Below, piece by piece: positions 36,180-46,014 of a stretch of DNA of 64,000 nucleotides. The stretch is from positions 288,752-352,751 of the forward strand of contig NZ_JACHIE010000002.1 in NCBI RefSeq assembly GCF_014207635.1. Direction: 5' to 3'. The stretch is from Acetobacter lovaniensis (GTDB taxonomy: Bacteria > Pseudomonadota > Alphaproteobacteria > Acetobacterales > Acetobacteraceae). Below the pieces are notes generated by a model that saw only the letters and a program-made list of their open reading frames with translations, did not search any database and had not been told where the DNA came from. How positions within the stretch are numbered: the stretch's first letter is position 1; each line of letters starts with the position of its first letter. The translations under genes and the position numbers were made by a program.

Positions 36180-37877
36180 TCAGACCTCCTTTGGCAGGCG
36201 CTGGGCGAGGGCGTGAATCACTTCTTCCTCGTAATCCAGCTCCTGCTGTAGCTTCCACTCCGTCTGGTCATTAATGTCCTGCTGGGCCACCAGTTCACGC
36301 ATGGTCTGGCGCTCCGCGCGCAGAATCTGCAGGCGCAGGGCGAGTTCCATACGGGCATGTCTTATGGCGTTGCGCCTGTCGGCCCGGGCAATGCGCGGGG
36401 TAGCGTCCTCCTGCTCCAGCCGGGTCTGGTAGAGCTTGGTCAGGCGGGCAATGACCTCCATCCGGGCAGCCTCTATGGCCGCCCTGTCCTCTTCCGTTTC
36501 AGGCAGGGTTTCTATGGCAGGCATGGTTTCGGCCTTGCGCAGCAGGTCCAGTGCGGCACGCAGCAGCCGCTGGCGGGCCATGTTTTCCTCCTGCGCACTT
36601 TTATCCACCAGCTCGGCCGGGATAAACTTCAGGCACAGGGGAATAATCACGCTGGCAACCAGAAGGGAAAGAATAATAACCCCCGTAGCAATCACCACCA
36701 CCGCTTCACGCGTGGGGAAGGACATTGTGCCATCCTCCCCCGTTGGCAGGGACAGCACCGCCGCCAGCGTAACCGCGCCACGCACCCCGGCAAAACTCAG
36801 CAGCAGGCTGGCGGCAAGGCCTGTAGCCTCGAACGGAACATGGTTGATCCGCGCGGAAGCCCAGCGGCAGGCAATGGACAGCCACACCCCCATAAACCGC
36901 ATGACCAGCATGATGCAGTAAATCTGCACCACAAGCAGGCCCAGACGCCACATGCCCACATGCTGGGCCAGCACCAGTGTATGCGCACTTTGCAGAAGAC
37001 TGGGGAGCTGCAAGCCGAGGAACAGAAAGATCAGCGCGTTAAACACGTAGCTGACCATGGTCCATACCGTGGCGGATTGCAGGCGGGTACTGGTGGAGGC
37101 ATCCTCCACAATTCCTGAAAGCTTGACCACCATGCAGCCCGCAACAGCGGCCAGAATACCCGAGCACCCCATGGCTTCGGCCAGAGCATACATTAAAAAT
37201 GGCAGCAGCAGCACCAGCACGATCTGGGACTGGGTCTCATCATACCCGGAGCGGGTGAGCATCTTGTTCAGGCGGGCAGCAACCCAGGCGACAATCCCTC
37301 CAATGGCCAGCCCCCCGAACGCCACCAGCAGAAACGTGCCAAACGCCTGCTGGTAGGAGAACTCGCCCGTAAGCGCATCGGCCATGGCAAAACGGAAGCA
37401 GACAAGGCCCGAGGCATCGTTAAACAGCGCCTCGCCCGACAAAAGCTGCAACAGCCGGGTAGGCACCCGCCTGCCCTTGATCAGGCTGGACACGGCAACC
37501 GTATCGGTAGGCGACAGGGCGGCCGAGAGCGTAAAGCAGACCGGCAGGCTCATGACCGGCAAAATCCAGTGAATGGCATAGCCACACAGCAGGGTGCTGA
37601 GCACCACCAGCCCAAAGGCCAGAAACAGGATTGGCCCACGCAGCTCCCCGAACTCGCGCAGGGGCATACGAAACGCATCCGCGAACAGAAGAGGCGGCAG
37701 AAACACGAACATGAACAGTTCGGGGTGCAACTGCACATGCATGCCCGCAAGCCCGGCGCACACGCCCAGAGCGATCAGAATAACGGGCTGCGGCACCTTC
37801 TGTCTGAACCGCAGTGTTATCAGGCTGCTCACAGCGGTCAGCAGTAAAAGCAGCAAAATGAATTCGATTGTCAGCAT
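36180..37877 (-). CDS. CPA1 family Na+/H+ antiporter
   Basis: A 565-aa sodium/proton antiporter with about 12 membrane helices. Landmarks are LFMFVFLPPLLFADAF, SAALSPTDTVAVSS (the ion-binding Asp region) and LLSGEALFNDASGLV, all typical of the CPA1 group. The last ~150 residues are a charged, coiled-coil-like cytoplasmic tail rich in Arg and Glu (AARMEVIARLTKLYQTRLEQED), possibly regulatory. It helps pH and Na+ homeostasis, important for an acid-tolerant bacterium. It converges on the hexosaminidase gene, 33 bp away. Confidence 0.92.
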   Translation of the reverse strand: MLTIEFILLLLLLTAVSSLITLRFRQKVPQPVILIALGVCAGLAGMHVQLHPELFMFVFLPPLLFADAFRMPLREFGELRGPILFLAFGLVVLSTLLCGYAIHWILPVMSLPVCFTLSAALSPTDTVAVSSLIKGRRVPTRLLQLLSGEALFNDASGLVCFRFAMADALTGEFSYQQAFGTFLLVAFGGLAIGGIVAWVAARLNKMLTRSGYDETQSQIVLVLLLPFLMYALAEAMGCSGILAAVAGCMVVKLSGIVEDASTSTRLQSATVWTMVSYVFNALIFLFLGLQLPSLLQSAHTLVLAQHVGMWRLGLLVVQIYCIMLVMRFMGVWLSIACRWASARINHVPFEATGLAASLLLSFAGVRGAVTLAAVLSLPTGEDGTMSFPTREAVVVIATGVIILSLLVASVIIPLCLKFIPAELVDKSAQEENMARQRLLRAALDLLRKAETMPAIETLPETEEDRAAIEAARMEVIARLTKLYQTRLEQEDATPRIARADRRNAIRHARMELALRLQILRAERQTMRELVAQQDINDQTEWKLQQELDYEEEVIHALAQRLPKEV

Positions 37878-37970
37878 GGTGCATGCCCTTTGCGGGGCTT
37901 CATGTTTTTGTGCAAGCCATTATCAACTCACACCCGCATAAAAGACTGAGTACACCTGCCGCGCAGGCTC

Positions 37971-38516
37971 CTAACGCATGACGGCCTGATACTCCGCCAG
38001 CCGGGTCTGCACATCCCGCGCGATTGCAACCAGATCAGGGTTTTTGGAAAAGGCGATCTGGCTGGCAAGCACAGGCTTAATTCTGGCATGCGCGGCCGTA
38101 AAATAGCGGATGTAATGCCTGTCAAACGCCGCACCCTGCCAGCGTTGCAAGCGCTCGATCTGTTTTTGTTCGGAGCCAGATGGCCGGGCTGGCAGGGTCA
38201 GCCCATGGGCTGTGGCCACCTTGGCCAGCCGGGCCTGTAGCGCGCTCATATCCTTGGAGATACTCTCCCCCACAAGGGCAATATCGTTCCGGGCGGCATG
38301 GGTTCTGGCTATGGTGGCCATGCCAATCTGGGCAAGGTCCATGGTGTTGAGCTTTTGCACAAAAACCGCATCCGCCGCGCTGAACGGGGCGGGCTTTTCC
38401 AGAGCAGGCAGGGGCGGAACCACAGGCCGGGCGGGCGTAACATAGCCACACCCGCCCAGCAGCAGAAGCGTGAAGAGGGAGAGCGCAACCACCTTATGGC
38501 GGAACAAAAACAACAT
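37971..38516 (-). CDS. Lipoprotein with DUF4142 domain
   Basis: A 181-aa lipoprotein. The start ATG at 38516 gives a signal peptide with the lipobox LLGGC (Cys near residue 22). The rest matches the DUF4142 pattern of helical, ferritin-like-looking proteins: FVQKLNTMDLAQIGMATIARTHA and FDRHYIRYFTAAHARIKPVLASQIAFSKNPDLVAIARDV. The function is unknown; family members are common in stress-responsive envelopes. The longer upstream frame is unlikely. Confidence 0.82.
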   Translation of the reverse strand: MLFLFRHKVVALSLFTLLLLGGCGYVTPARPVVPPLPALEKPAPFSAADAVFVQKLNTMDLAQIGMATIARTHAARNDIALVGESISKDMSALQARLAKVATAHGLTLPARPSGSEQKQIERLQRWQGAAFDRHYIRYFTAAHARIKPVLASQIAFSKNPDLVAIARDVQTRLAEYQAVMR

Positions 38517-38907
38517 GACCGGCAGTTCTCCCTGACAGGGGCCAGAAGCGGGACGGCAAGCGCACCCAGTATTAAAAACAATGTTCGCAATACGCAAACG
38601 ACAAACATCCCCTGTGAATTTTATATCCACAACAGAGACCACATCCAATAACCACAAACCTTATGATGAAAGCATATAACACGGAAAGCAAGATTGAGAC
38701 GGACGCCTTGATTAGCCATACCCCCCACAGGACGAGACTGTCCTGTGCCCGGTTTATAGCAGAGGGCATGGCATATTTTACTGGTACGGTTTTATTTTAC
38801 ACTTGGTTTGCGCCTTGCATCAGACACACGGAACACAGTAGGCTGGGTGCGGAATGTGTGCCATGCGAGGGCATGCGCCGGGTCTGGCTCTTGGGATATG
38901 CCTTTAT
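38517..38907. other. Divergent intergenic region between two lipoprotein genes
   Basis: About 390 bp holding the promoters of the DUF4142 lipoprotein (minus) and the lipoprotein that starts at 38908 (plus). No gene, RNA or strong repeat is visible. Confidence 0.6.
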
Positions 38908-39510
38908 ATGAACTGTCGTCTTTTAAACGTTCTTACCCTCTCATCCCTCTGTCTGGGGTTGAGCGGGTGCGGTTATTTTGACTCGCGTGCCGCGCATAAG
39001 GCGCAGATCACCATGATCGGTATGACATCATACGACCTGCAGGCTTGTGCCGGGCTACCCTCCGCCACAAAGCAGTTAAACGACACAACACAGATTTTTA
39101 CCTATAGCGGTACACAGCCTCAGCCCAGCTATGGGGGCTCCACGCTTATTCCCGTGGGGGATATCATAACCACCATCAACCAGCTTGGCGGTGGGGGCGG
39201 CACCACCTGCTCCGCCGTGATCCGGCTGGACCATGACCGGGTGTCCGATGTGCATTACACCGGCAATAATGATGAACTGATCGGCACGGACGGTATCTGC
39301 TCCATTATTACCCGTGGCTGCTCCCGCCAGCCTGAAAGCACTATGAACAAAAACACGGGCAGCCTGCTGTTTGGCCCTGTTTCCGCCTTCCATGAACCCA
39401 AAGGCCCCAACCAGTCCACCGGGGCCACCTATTCCTCCCAGGCGGGCACGGTTGAGCTCAACTCCGACCCCAGTTCCAAAAATCCGGTTATTATCCCCCG
39501 CATGCCCTGA
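38908..39510 (+). CDS. Hypothetical lipoprotein, 200 aa
   Basis: The start ATG at 38908 gives a lipoprotein signal, MNCRLLNVLTLSSLCLGLSGCGYF, with the lipobox Cys near residue 20. The mature part includes IGMTSYDLQACAGLPSATKQL, which resembles SmpA/OmlA-like small lipoprotein starts, a Gly-rich loop (LGGGGGTTC) and a C-terminal tail. No enzyme motif is visible. It is convergent with a LysR gene. The ribosome site is weak. Confidence 0.75.
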   Translation: MNCRLLNVLTLSSLCLGLSGCGYFDSRAAHKAQITMIGMTSYDLQACAGLPSATKQLNDTTQIFTYSGTQPQPSYGGSTLIPVGDIITTINQLGGGGGTTCSAVIRLDHDRVSDVHYTGNNDELIGTDGICSIITRGCSRQPESTMNKNTGSLLFGPVSAFHEPKGPNQSTGATYSSQAGTVELNSDPSSKNPVIIPRMP

Positions 39511-39542
39511 GCCCCTGCGCACCGGCCCGCAGCCAGAGCGGG

Positions 39543-40448
39543 TCAGGCCAGATGCGCTGCCAGAAGCCCTTCCAGCCATCTGGCAAAAGCCTGCAGGCGG
39601 GAAGAAAGATGCCGCCTGTGCGGGTAAAGCAGGCTCACCGGCAGAGCGGGCGCGCACCAGTGCGGCAACACCACACATAACTGTCCGCTCTGCACCAGTG
39701 CCTTCACATCATACTGCGGTACCTGAATAAGCCCCAGCCCGGCCAGACAGCAGGCAATCTGGGTTTCAGCACTGTTCACGGTCACGGGGCCGGGCAGGTC
39801 CAGCGTATGGAGGGTTCCATTTTCCTCCCACTCCCATGCCTCCACCCGCCCGTTGGCGGGGGACATGTACCGCACGGCGACATGCCCATCACGCGCCAGA
39901 GCAGCCGGAATACGGGGAACACCGTGGCGGGCAAGATAGATGGGGCTGGCTACGTTGAGCAGGCGCATCCGCCCCATGCGCCGCGCGATCAGCCCTGAAT
40001 CAGGCAATGCGCCTACCCTGAGCACACAGTCCAGCCCCTCCTCCATCAGGTTTACCGGTTTGTCCGTGACCCCCAGTTCCAGTTGGATGCCCGGATGGGC
40101 GGCAACAAACTCCGGCAGGGCGGGAGCAACAATCAGCCGACCAATCCGCGCGGGCAGGTTAACCCGCAGCACCCCGCGCACATGCCCGCGCTTGCGGCGG
40201 AAGAGGTCTTCCGCCTCATCCATATCCACAACGAGCCTTACGCAGTGCTCATAAAACGCAAGCCCATCCGGAGTGGGGGTGACGGAGCGGGTGGTCCGCG
40301 CCAGCAACCGGGCCCCCACGCGCGCCTCCAGCGCCTGCACGGCGGTCGATACGGTGGAGCGTGGCTGACCCAGTGTTTCTGCCGCACGGGTGAAACTGCC
40401 CGTTTCCACCACCCGCGTAAACATGCGGCACTGATCTATACGGTCCAT
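39543..40448 (-). CDS. LysR family transcriptional regulator
   Basis: A 301-aa LysR protein. The winged helix is MFTRVVETGSFTRAAETLGQPRSTVSTAVQALEARVG (residues 8-44) and the C-terminal domain has the usual effector fold. It is divergent from the short-chain dehydrogenase at 40600 and is probably its regulator, a frequent arrangement. A GGTAT/ATACC dyad lies between the two. Confidence 0.92.
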   Translation of the reverse strand: MDRIDQCRMFTRVVETGSFTRAAETLGQPRSTVSTAVQALEARVGARLLARTTRSVTPTPDGLAFYEHCVRLVVDMDEAEDLFRRKRGHVRGVLRVNLPARIGRLIVAPALPEFVAAHPGIQLELGVTDKPVNLMEEGLDCVLRVGALPDSGLIARRMGRMRLLNVASPIYLARHGVPRIPAALARDGHVAVRYMSPANGRVEAWEWEENGTLHTLDLPGPVTVNSAETQIACCLAGLGLIQVPQYDVKALVQSGQLCVVLPHWCAPALPVSLLYPHRRHLSSRLQAFARWLEGLLAAHLA

Positions 40449-40520
40449 TGGCTTCCCCCCAGCCTTATCCCGGATTGTTCGTAAAAGCTGACAGGTCTTA
40501 TCATATTCCCAAGCTTTATT

Positions 40521-40545
40521 GGTATTTTACAAATGATACTATACC
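40521..40545. promoter_or_regulatory. GGTAT-N15-ATACC dyad, possible LysR site
   Basis: The inverted repeat lies in the 151-bp divergent gap between the LysR gene and the SDR gene, 73 bp upstream of the LysR start. Size and place suit a LysR-type operator. The arms are only 5 bp, so chance is possible. Confidence 0.4.
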
Positions 40546-40599
40546 CGGACAGAGAAAGACGGGCCCGCGCCTGTTTGCACCAGTCAAAGGAGCAACGAC

Positions 40600-41373
40600 A
40601 TGACAACACACAGCGTGACCGGCAAGACCGTTCTGATCACAGGTGGCGCCAAGAACCTTGGCGGAATGGTCGCCCGTGATCTGGCAAGGCATGGTGCCCA
40701 GACAATTGTCATTCACTATCACAGCCCCGAAACCGAGGAGGAAGCCAAGGCAACCGCGCAAGTCATACGCAACGTCGGGGCTAAAGCCTTTGTCATGCAG
40801 GCGGACCTGACCCAGACCGGAGCCATGGCGGATCTGTTTGAAAAAACCCTGCAGGCAACAGGCGGTCTGGATATAGCGATCAACACCGTCGGCAAAGTGC
40901 TCAAAAAGCCCATAGCCGACACGACCGATGAAGAATACGACGCCATGTTCGCCATCAATACAAAAGTGGCGTTCCAGTTTATCCGCGAAGCTGGCAAACA
41001 CCTGAACGATAACGGCAAGCTGCTCAGCATTGTCACCTCCCTGCTTGGGGCTTACACGCCGTTTTACAGCACCTATGCCGGGGCCAAGGCGGCCGTGGAG
41101 CACTTTACCCGTGCCGCTTCCAAGGAACTGGGGGCGCGCGGTATTTCGGTCAACGCCATTGGGCCGGGCCCCATGGATACATCGTTCTTTTACGGGCAGG
41201 AGGAACCCGAAGCCGTCGCCTACCACAAGAGTGCTGCGGCACTTTCCCCCTTCAGCCAGACGGGGCTGACGGATGTGGAAGATATTGTGCCCCATGTGCG
41301 CTTTATGGTGTCCGATGGCTGGTGGATGACCGGACAGACCATTCTGGTCAATGGGGGTTACACAACAAAATAA
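40600..41373 (+). CDS. SDR family oxidoreductase
   Basis: A 257-aa classical short-chain dehydrogenase. The cofactor motif is TGGAKNLGG (residues 12-20), then the NTVG segment. The catalytic Ser is in SIVTSLLG and the YxxxK is in STYAGAKAAVEHF. The C-terminal VNGGYTT is typical. Cofactor is NAD(P)H; substrate unknown. An AGGAG site precedes the ATG at 40600. A clear terminator follows at 41399. Confidence 0.92.
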   Translation: MTTHSVTGKTVLITGGAKNLGGMVARDLARHGAQTIVIHYHSPETEEEAKATAQVIRNVGAKAFVMQADLTQTGAMADLFEKTLQATGGLDIAINTVGKVLKKPIADTTDEEYDAMFAINTKVAFQFIREAGKHLNDNGKLLSIVTSLLGAYTPFYSTYAGAKAAVEHFTRAASKELGARGISVNAIGPGPMDTSFFYGQEEPEAVAYHKSAAALSPFSQTGLTDVEDIVPHVRFMVSDGWWMTGQTILVNGGYTTK

Positions 41374-41398
41374 CCCTTTTACACACACTGTTTTTTGC

Positions 41399-41439
41399 AA
41401 ACACCTCTCCTCCGCCGGCCTGCGGGGAGAGGTGTTTTT
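41399..41439 (+). terminator. Rho-independent terminator of the SDR gene
   Basis: Stem ACACCTCTCC (41401-41410) with GGAGAGGTGT (41426-41435), a GC-rich loop and TTTT after it. It lies 26 bp after the SDR stop. Confidence 0.8.
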
Positions 41440-41548
41440 GTATGGCAGGGCGCTGTGTGGGCAGCGTTTCAGGGATGTCAGTCACGCGTTGCACAAATAC
41501 AACAGAGGTTGGTCCTGTTTGCGGCACGGCGCATAATTTGATTGTTAT

Positions 41549-41561
41549 GTTATAATATAAC
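41549..41561. promoter_or_regulatory. GTTATA-A-TATAAC palindrome upstream of the TonB receptor
   Basis: A perfect 13-bp palindrome 49 bp before the receptor ATG. It overlaps a TATAAT-like sequence, so it may be part of the promoter or a repressor site. No regulator can be assigned. Confidence 0.4.
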
Positions 41562-41610
41562 TAATAGCTATGCGGCCCTTGGCTCACTCCAATTCAGGCG
41601 GCATGCAATC

Positions 41611-43905
41611 ATGACCTACCGACCCTCTGGTCTTCTCCTCTGCTCTTCTTTTTTGAGCAGCCTGCTGGCAACAGGCCATGCAGCAGCAGCCCAGACGGCC
41701 ACGACCACCACGCAGGTCACAGCCACAACAACCACAGGTGCAGGCACAGGCGCGAACACGGCAAACACAGCCAAAAAGCCCGTGCGCAAAGGGGCGGAAA
41801 CCGTGCAGGTTATCCCCCGCTCCACCACGCATGAGGCGGAACAGGTTATTGTAACCGCCCATCTGGACCGTGCCCGCTCCGAGCTGTCGCCCACCACGGG
41901 GGCCAGCGTGTACCATTTCAGCCGTCGGGCGCTGGAGAATATTCCCGGTGGGGATAATGCCCCGCTTAATCAGGTTCTTTTGCAGGCTCCGGGGGTTGCG
42001 CAGGACAGTTACGGCCAGATCCATGTCCGCGGTGACCATAACGAAGTGCAGTTCCGCCTTGATGGCGTGCAGCTACCCGAAGGGCTGAGTGTCTTCGGGC
42101 AGGCACTGATGACCCGCTTTGCCGATAACATGTCCCTGACCACAGGCGCGTTGCCCAGCCAGTTTGGCTTCCTGCAGGCTGCCGTGGTGGATATTACCAC
42201 CAAAAACGGCACGACCAACGCAGGGGGGAACCTGTCCATTTACGGTGGGGCTCGGGATTACTTTTTCCCTTCCCTGCAATATGGTTTTCACAAAGGAAAG
42301 TGGGATTTTTTTGCCACGGCGGACTTTGTGCATGACCGCGTGGGCATAGAAAACACCACAAGCTCATTTAACGCCCCGCATGACCTGAGCAACCAGTACC
42401 ACTTTTTGGGCCATGCCCGTTACACGGTGGATGAAGAGACGCGGATCAGCCTGATTGCAGGCATTTCCAACGCGGAATACCAGCTACCCAACAACCCCGG
42501 CCTAACCCCCGATAGCTGGAGCCAAAACTACACACCCCCCGCAGGGGCCACCACCAGCAGCGACAGCCTGAACGAACACCAGAAGCAGATTACCGACTTT
42601 GCCGTGCTGGCCCTGCAAAAGGAAATCGGGGCCTTTAGCCTACAGGATTCCGTTTTTACCCGCTACAGCTCCCTGCGCTACTCCCCCGACCCAACGGGGG
42701 ACCTGCTCTACCTTGGCAATGCCCAGCGGGCCGCGCGCTCGGTCTTTTCCACCGGCACCCAGCACGACGTAACCTGGCGCGCAGCACGCGACCATACCGT
42801 GCGCTTCGGGTTTCAGGTTTTTGTGGAACGCAATGTTTCGAGCACGACATCAACCGTTTTCCCACAAACCAATATTGGCGGCACCCCGCCCACATACGGC
42901 CCCACCCCCTTTAATGTGTATGACAGCAGCGGCAAAACCGGCATGGTTTATGGTGTGTACGCACAGGACGAATGGCGTCCCCTGCGTAACCTGACTATCA
43001 ATTACGGCCTGCGTTTTGATGGCGTGAGCGAATACACAGCCGAACACCAGTTTAGCCCACGTGTAAACCTTGTGTGGAAACCATGGAAAAACGGCACCCT
43101 GCATGCAGGGTATTCGCGCTATTTTACGCCCCCACCGTTTGAAATTGTCAGCGGGGCATCCCTTACCCATCTGTACGGCACCAGTGGCGCGCCCAATTCG
43201 CTCACAAACAGCAAAGTGCGTGCCGAGCGCGACCATTATTTTGATGCAGGGTTTGAGCAGACCATCCTGCCCGGCTGGCATATTGCCTTTGACGCCTATT
43301 ACAAACTGGCCAAGAACCTGATTGATGAGGGCCAGTTTGGCGCCCCCATTATTCTGAGCGGCTTTAACTACCGCCATGGGCAGGTAAACGGGTACGAAGT
43401 CAGCACCTCCTACGACCGTGGCCCACTCTCCCTTTACGGCAATTTCGCATGGTCGCGCGCCATTGGTAAAAAAATTACCAGTGCGCAGTTCAATTTTGAT
43501 CAAGACGAGCTGGACTACATCAGCAGCCGCTGGGTCCATCTGGACCATGACCAGCGCTGGACCGCATCGGCTGGGGCGGCGTACACATTTTTCCACAAAA
43601 CCCGAGCTCCGCTGCGCCTGTCCGCCACACTGGTCTATGGCAGTGGCCTGCGCGCGGATGATGATGCAGATGGCATCCCCAACGGGCTTGCATTAACGCC
43701 TTATGCCACCGTTAATTTTTCTGCCGTGCAGACCATTCACAACACCTTTGGCGCGGCATGGCAGGGGGATACGCAGCTAAGGCTGGATGTGATCAATCTG
43801 GGAGACCACACCTACATGTTGCGTGATGGTTCGGGCATTGGCGTGACCGCACCCCAATACGGCCTGCGCAGAACCATACTGTGCGGTATATCCCAAGGGT
43901 TTTAA
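41611..43905 (+). CDS. TonB-dependent receptor
   Basis: A 764-aa outer membrane receptor with a signal peptide (cut near HAAAAQ). A Thr/Ala-rich low-complexity stretch (about residues 28-60) precedes the TonB box region (EQVIVTA). The plug domain includes GASVYHFSRRALENIPGGDNAPLNQVLLQAPGV and the conserved IHVRGDHNEVQFRLDGVQLPEG. A 22-stranded barrel follows, ending in F. It imports an iron complex, a nutrient or another ligand; no specific substrate can be named. The start ATG at 41611 is chosen because the upstream frame reads poorly. Confidence 0.92.
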   Translation: MTYRPSGLLLCSSFLSSLLATGHAAAAQTATTTTQVTATTTTGAGTGANTANTAKKPVRKGAETVQVIPRSTTHEAEQVIVTAHLDRARSELSPTTGASVYHFSRRALENIPGGDNAPLNQVLLQAPGVAQDSYGQIHVRGDHNEVQFRLDGVQLPEGLSVFGQALMTRFADNMSLTTGALPSQFGFLQAAVVDITTKNGTTNAGGNLSIYGGARDYFFPSLQYGFHKGKWDFFATADFVHDRVGIENTTSSFNAPHDLSNQYHFLGHARYTVDEETRISLIAGISNAEYQLPNNPGLTPDSWSQNYTPPAGATTSSDSLNEHQKQITDFAVLALQKEIGAFSLQDSVFTRYSSLRYSPDPTGDLLYLGNAQRAARSVFSTGTQHDVTWRAARDHTVRFGFQVFVERNVSSTTSTVFPQTNIGGTPPTYGPTPFNVYDSSGKTGMVYGVYAQDEWRPLRNLTINYGLRFDGVSEYTAEHQFSPRVNLVWKPWKNGTLHAGYSRYFTPPPFEIVSGASLTHLYGTSGAPNSLTNSKVRAERDHYFDAGFEQTILPGWHIAFDAYYKLAKNLIDEGQFGAPIILSGFNYRHGQVNGYEVSTSYDRGPLSLYGNFAWSRAIGKKITSAQFNFDQDELDYISSRWVHLDHDQRWTASAGAAYTFFHKTRAPLRLSATLVYGSGLRADDDADGIPNGLALTPYATVNFSAVQTIHNTFGAAWQGDTQLRLDVINLGDHTYMLRDGSGIGVTAPQYGLRRTILCGISQGF

Positions 43906-43911
43906 CAACCG

Positions 43912-43941
43912 GGGCTGAAGGGGCACACCCCGTTCAGCCCT
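43912..43941. terminator. Shared hairpin between convergent receptor and MFS genes
   Basis: GGGCTGAAGGGG pairs with CCCCGTTCAGCCC with one mismatch around a CACA loop. TGTTTT follows on the plus strand. The right arm overlaps the last codons of the MFS gene. Confidence 0.6.
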
Positions 43942-45073
43942 GTTTTCTGCCCCCCACCACAAACCGTCCGGCCCACAGTACCAGCAGGGCAAGCAGAGCA
44001 ATGCCTGCACTCCATGCCAGAACCGCATAAGGACCGGCGGCACCCAGCACAACCCCACCACACAAAGCGCCCCCACCAATACCGGCATTAAAGCCGGTCA
44101 CGCTAAAGGAGCATGCGGCCTCGCGCTCATCGGGGGCCAGTTCCATGGCGTAACTCTGGGGGGCCATGTTCATGACCGCGCCAACAATCCCCCACACGAC
44201 CATATCCACCCAGACCAGACCGGGCCACCAGCCAGCCGCCACCATAACGCCGTGGCTGGCCACAAGAGCCGCCGTTGCCATACCAATCAGCCGCCCGGCG
44301 GAACAGGGCAGCCGCCCCCCCACCCAGTTGCCGCCAACCCCCGCAACGCCATACACCAGCAGCAGAACGGGAATAAGCCGTTCAGGACTATGCGGAATGG
44401 TTTGCAGGAGCGGGATGATATACGTGTAGGCCGTAAAATGCGCGATAATCACCAGCATTGTCAGCACGGCAATATAAACGAACACGGGCTGGCGGAGTAG
44501 GCGCAACAGGTCCAGCCGCCGCCGCTGGGCAGGCATGGCGGGCAACAGCATCAGAGCTGCGGCAAACACCGCCAGAGCCCCTGCCCCGCAGGTTAAAAAA
44601 GCCGCGCGCCAGCCCAGCCATTGCCCAATGGCGGACACAAGGGGAATACCCCCGGCAAATCCCACCGCAACCCCTGTAAAAGCCCAGCCCGTGGCCCGTG
44701 CCACGGGTATGTCCGGGGCCAGACGAACCGCAACCCCCGCAATAACCGACCAGAAAATACCATGCCCCAATGCCAGCATGATGCGCAGCACGGCCATAAG
44801 CGCATAATTGGTGACAAAAGCGCAGGCTACGTCCACCCCGCCAGCCAGCAGCAGCAGGCTGGCCACAAGGACCCGCCGGTCCACGCCAGAAGTCAGCAAT
44901 GTTAGCGGAATAGCCGTTAACGCCACCAGCCAGGCATAGCCTGTAACCAGCAGCCCAACCTGAGCAGGGGATACATGCAGCCCCTGTGCAATATCGGTCA
45001 GCAGCCCAATGGGCATGACCTCGGTTACAAGCCATATGAACGCCCCGACCGACAGCATGACAAGACGTACCAT
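43934..45073 (-). CDS. MFS transporter (sugar-efflux/drug-exporter type)
   Basis: A 379-aa major facilitator with 12 predicted helices. The sequence VGAFIWLVTEVMPIGLLTDIAQGLHVSPAQVGLLVTGYAWLVAL near the N-terminus is typical of the AraJ/SotB/YdhP group, which exports sugars or drugs. The start is the ATG at 45073; the frame extends further but reads as non-membrane Arg-rich sequence. It converges with the TonB receptor gene and shares its hairpin. Confidence 0.9.
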   Translation of the reverse strand: MVRLVMLSVGAFIWLVTEVMPIGLLTDIAQGLHVSPAQVGLLVTGYAWLVALTAIPLTLLTSGVDRRVLVASLLLLAGGVDVACAFVTNYALMAVLRIMLALGHGIFWSVIAGVAVRLAPDIPVARATGWAFTGVAVGFAGGIPLVSAIGQWLGWRAAFLTCGAGALAVFAAALMLLPAMPAQRRRLDLLRLLRQPVFVYIAVLTMLVIIAHFTAYTYIIPLLQTIPHSPERLIPVLLLVYGVAGVGGNWVGGRLPCSAGRLIGMATAALVASHGVMVAAGWWPGLVWVDMVVWGIVGAVMNMAPQSYAMELAPDEREAACSFSVTGFNAGIGGGALCGGVVLGAAGPYAVLAWSAGIALLALLVLWAGRFVVGGRKQG

Positions 45074-45209
45074 GACAGCATAACCCGACAGAATGGAAAA
45101 GTAGGCAGACGTGCCCCTACTATGCCAGCCCCGCCTGCACAACCACGCAGAAAACCGTAGGGCCGGCACGCTCTACTCAGACACGGCAAGCCCGATACAC
45201 CTGCCCATA

Positions 45210-45247
45210 AAAACAGGGGGTGGCGGGCATATGCCCGCCACCCCCTG
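45210..45247 (-). terminator. Rho-independent terminator of the DUF1269 gene
   Basis: A perfect 34-bp palindrome (CAGGGGGTGGCGGGCAT at 45214-45230 and its complement at 45231-45247) is followed on the minus strand by TTTTT. It begins 27 bp after the DUF1269 stop. Confidence 0.9.
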
Positions 45248-45273
45248 CATGCACTGCATCAAAACGCTGGTGT

Positions 45274-45813
45274 TCAGGCCACAGGCTGAGCCGGGGCTGA
45301 AGTATCGCCCAGAGCCGCCTTGAGCCGGGCTTCTGCCTCGGGGGAGAGGGACGTCTGCAAAATACGGGCATGGCCCTTGAACTGTTGCAGATCGGCCAGA
45401 ACCTTATCCGGCTGGGATTTGCGCACCAGCACAAACAGGGCAGAGGTGTTGGGGGGAATGGTGTCGCTCAGTTTGGTAATAAACCCGTCATCAATCCCGT
45501 AATCGGACATCTTGCCCGCCAGAGCGCCTGCACCGGCCCCAACGGCACTGCCAATAACAAAACCTGCCAGCGGGTTAAGGCACAGAAGCCCGACCACCGC
45601 ACCCCAGAACCCGCCAGAGAACAGCCCCCAGGATGCACCCGCTTTTTCCAGATTAACGCTCTGGTGCAGACGCGCCTTGCCTGTGGCATCCCGCGTGACC
45701 ACAACGGCATCTTCAAGGTCCAGCAGGTATTCCTTCTGCAGAGTGCGACATTCGCTCAGCACCTTGGCGGCGTCATCAATATGGTCAAAGCCCAGCACGA
45801 TCAGATCAGACAT
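45274..45813 (-). CDS. DUF1269 domain membrane protein
   Basis: A 179-aa protein of the DUF1269 family. It starts MSDLIVLGFDHIDDAAKVL and has a glycine-rich hydrophobic segment in the middle (GLFSGGFWGAVVGLLCLNPLAGFVIGSAVGAGAGALAGK) that looks like two close membrane passes. The C-terminal half resembles a small soluble domain (TIPPNTSALFVLVRKSQPDKVL). The function is unknown; members are often stress-induced. The ATG at 45813 is preferred over an upstream one. Confidence 0.88.
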   Translation of the reverse strand: MSDLIVLGFDHIDDAAKVLSECRTLQKEYLLDLEDAVVVTRDATGKARLHQSVNLEKAGASWGLFSGGFWGAVVGLLCLNPLAGFVIGSAVGAGAGALAGKMSDYGIDDGFITKLSDTIPPNTSALFVLVRKSQPDKVLADLQQFKGHARILQTSLSPEAEARLKAALGDTSAPAQPVA

Positions 45814-46014
45814 GGTATTTCCTTGCTTTTGCGGCTTTCCCCCAAACGGGGCCAACCACGTTAACCCTGTGTCATGTAGGGAGCGGACAAGACCTTTGCC
45901 AGAGGACTGCGCACAGGAGAGCCAGATGTTTTTTATTTAACATTCCGCCCTGCAACTCTGCCGCGTTGCGGCCCGTTGCACCTGTATCTCCTTTTTTAAC
46001 AACAGGAGGCTACC

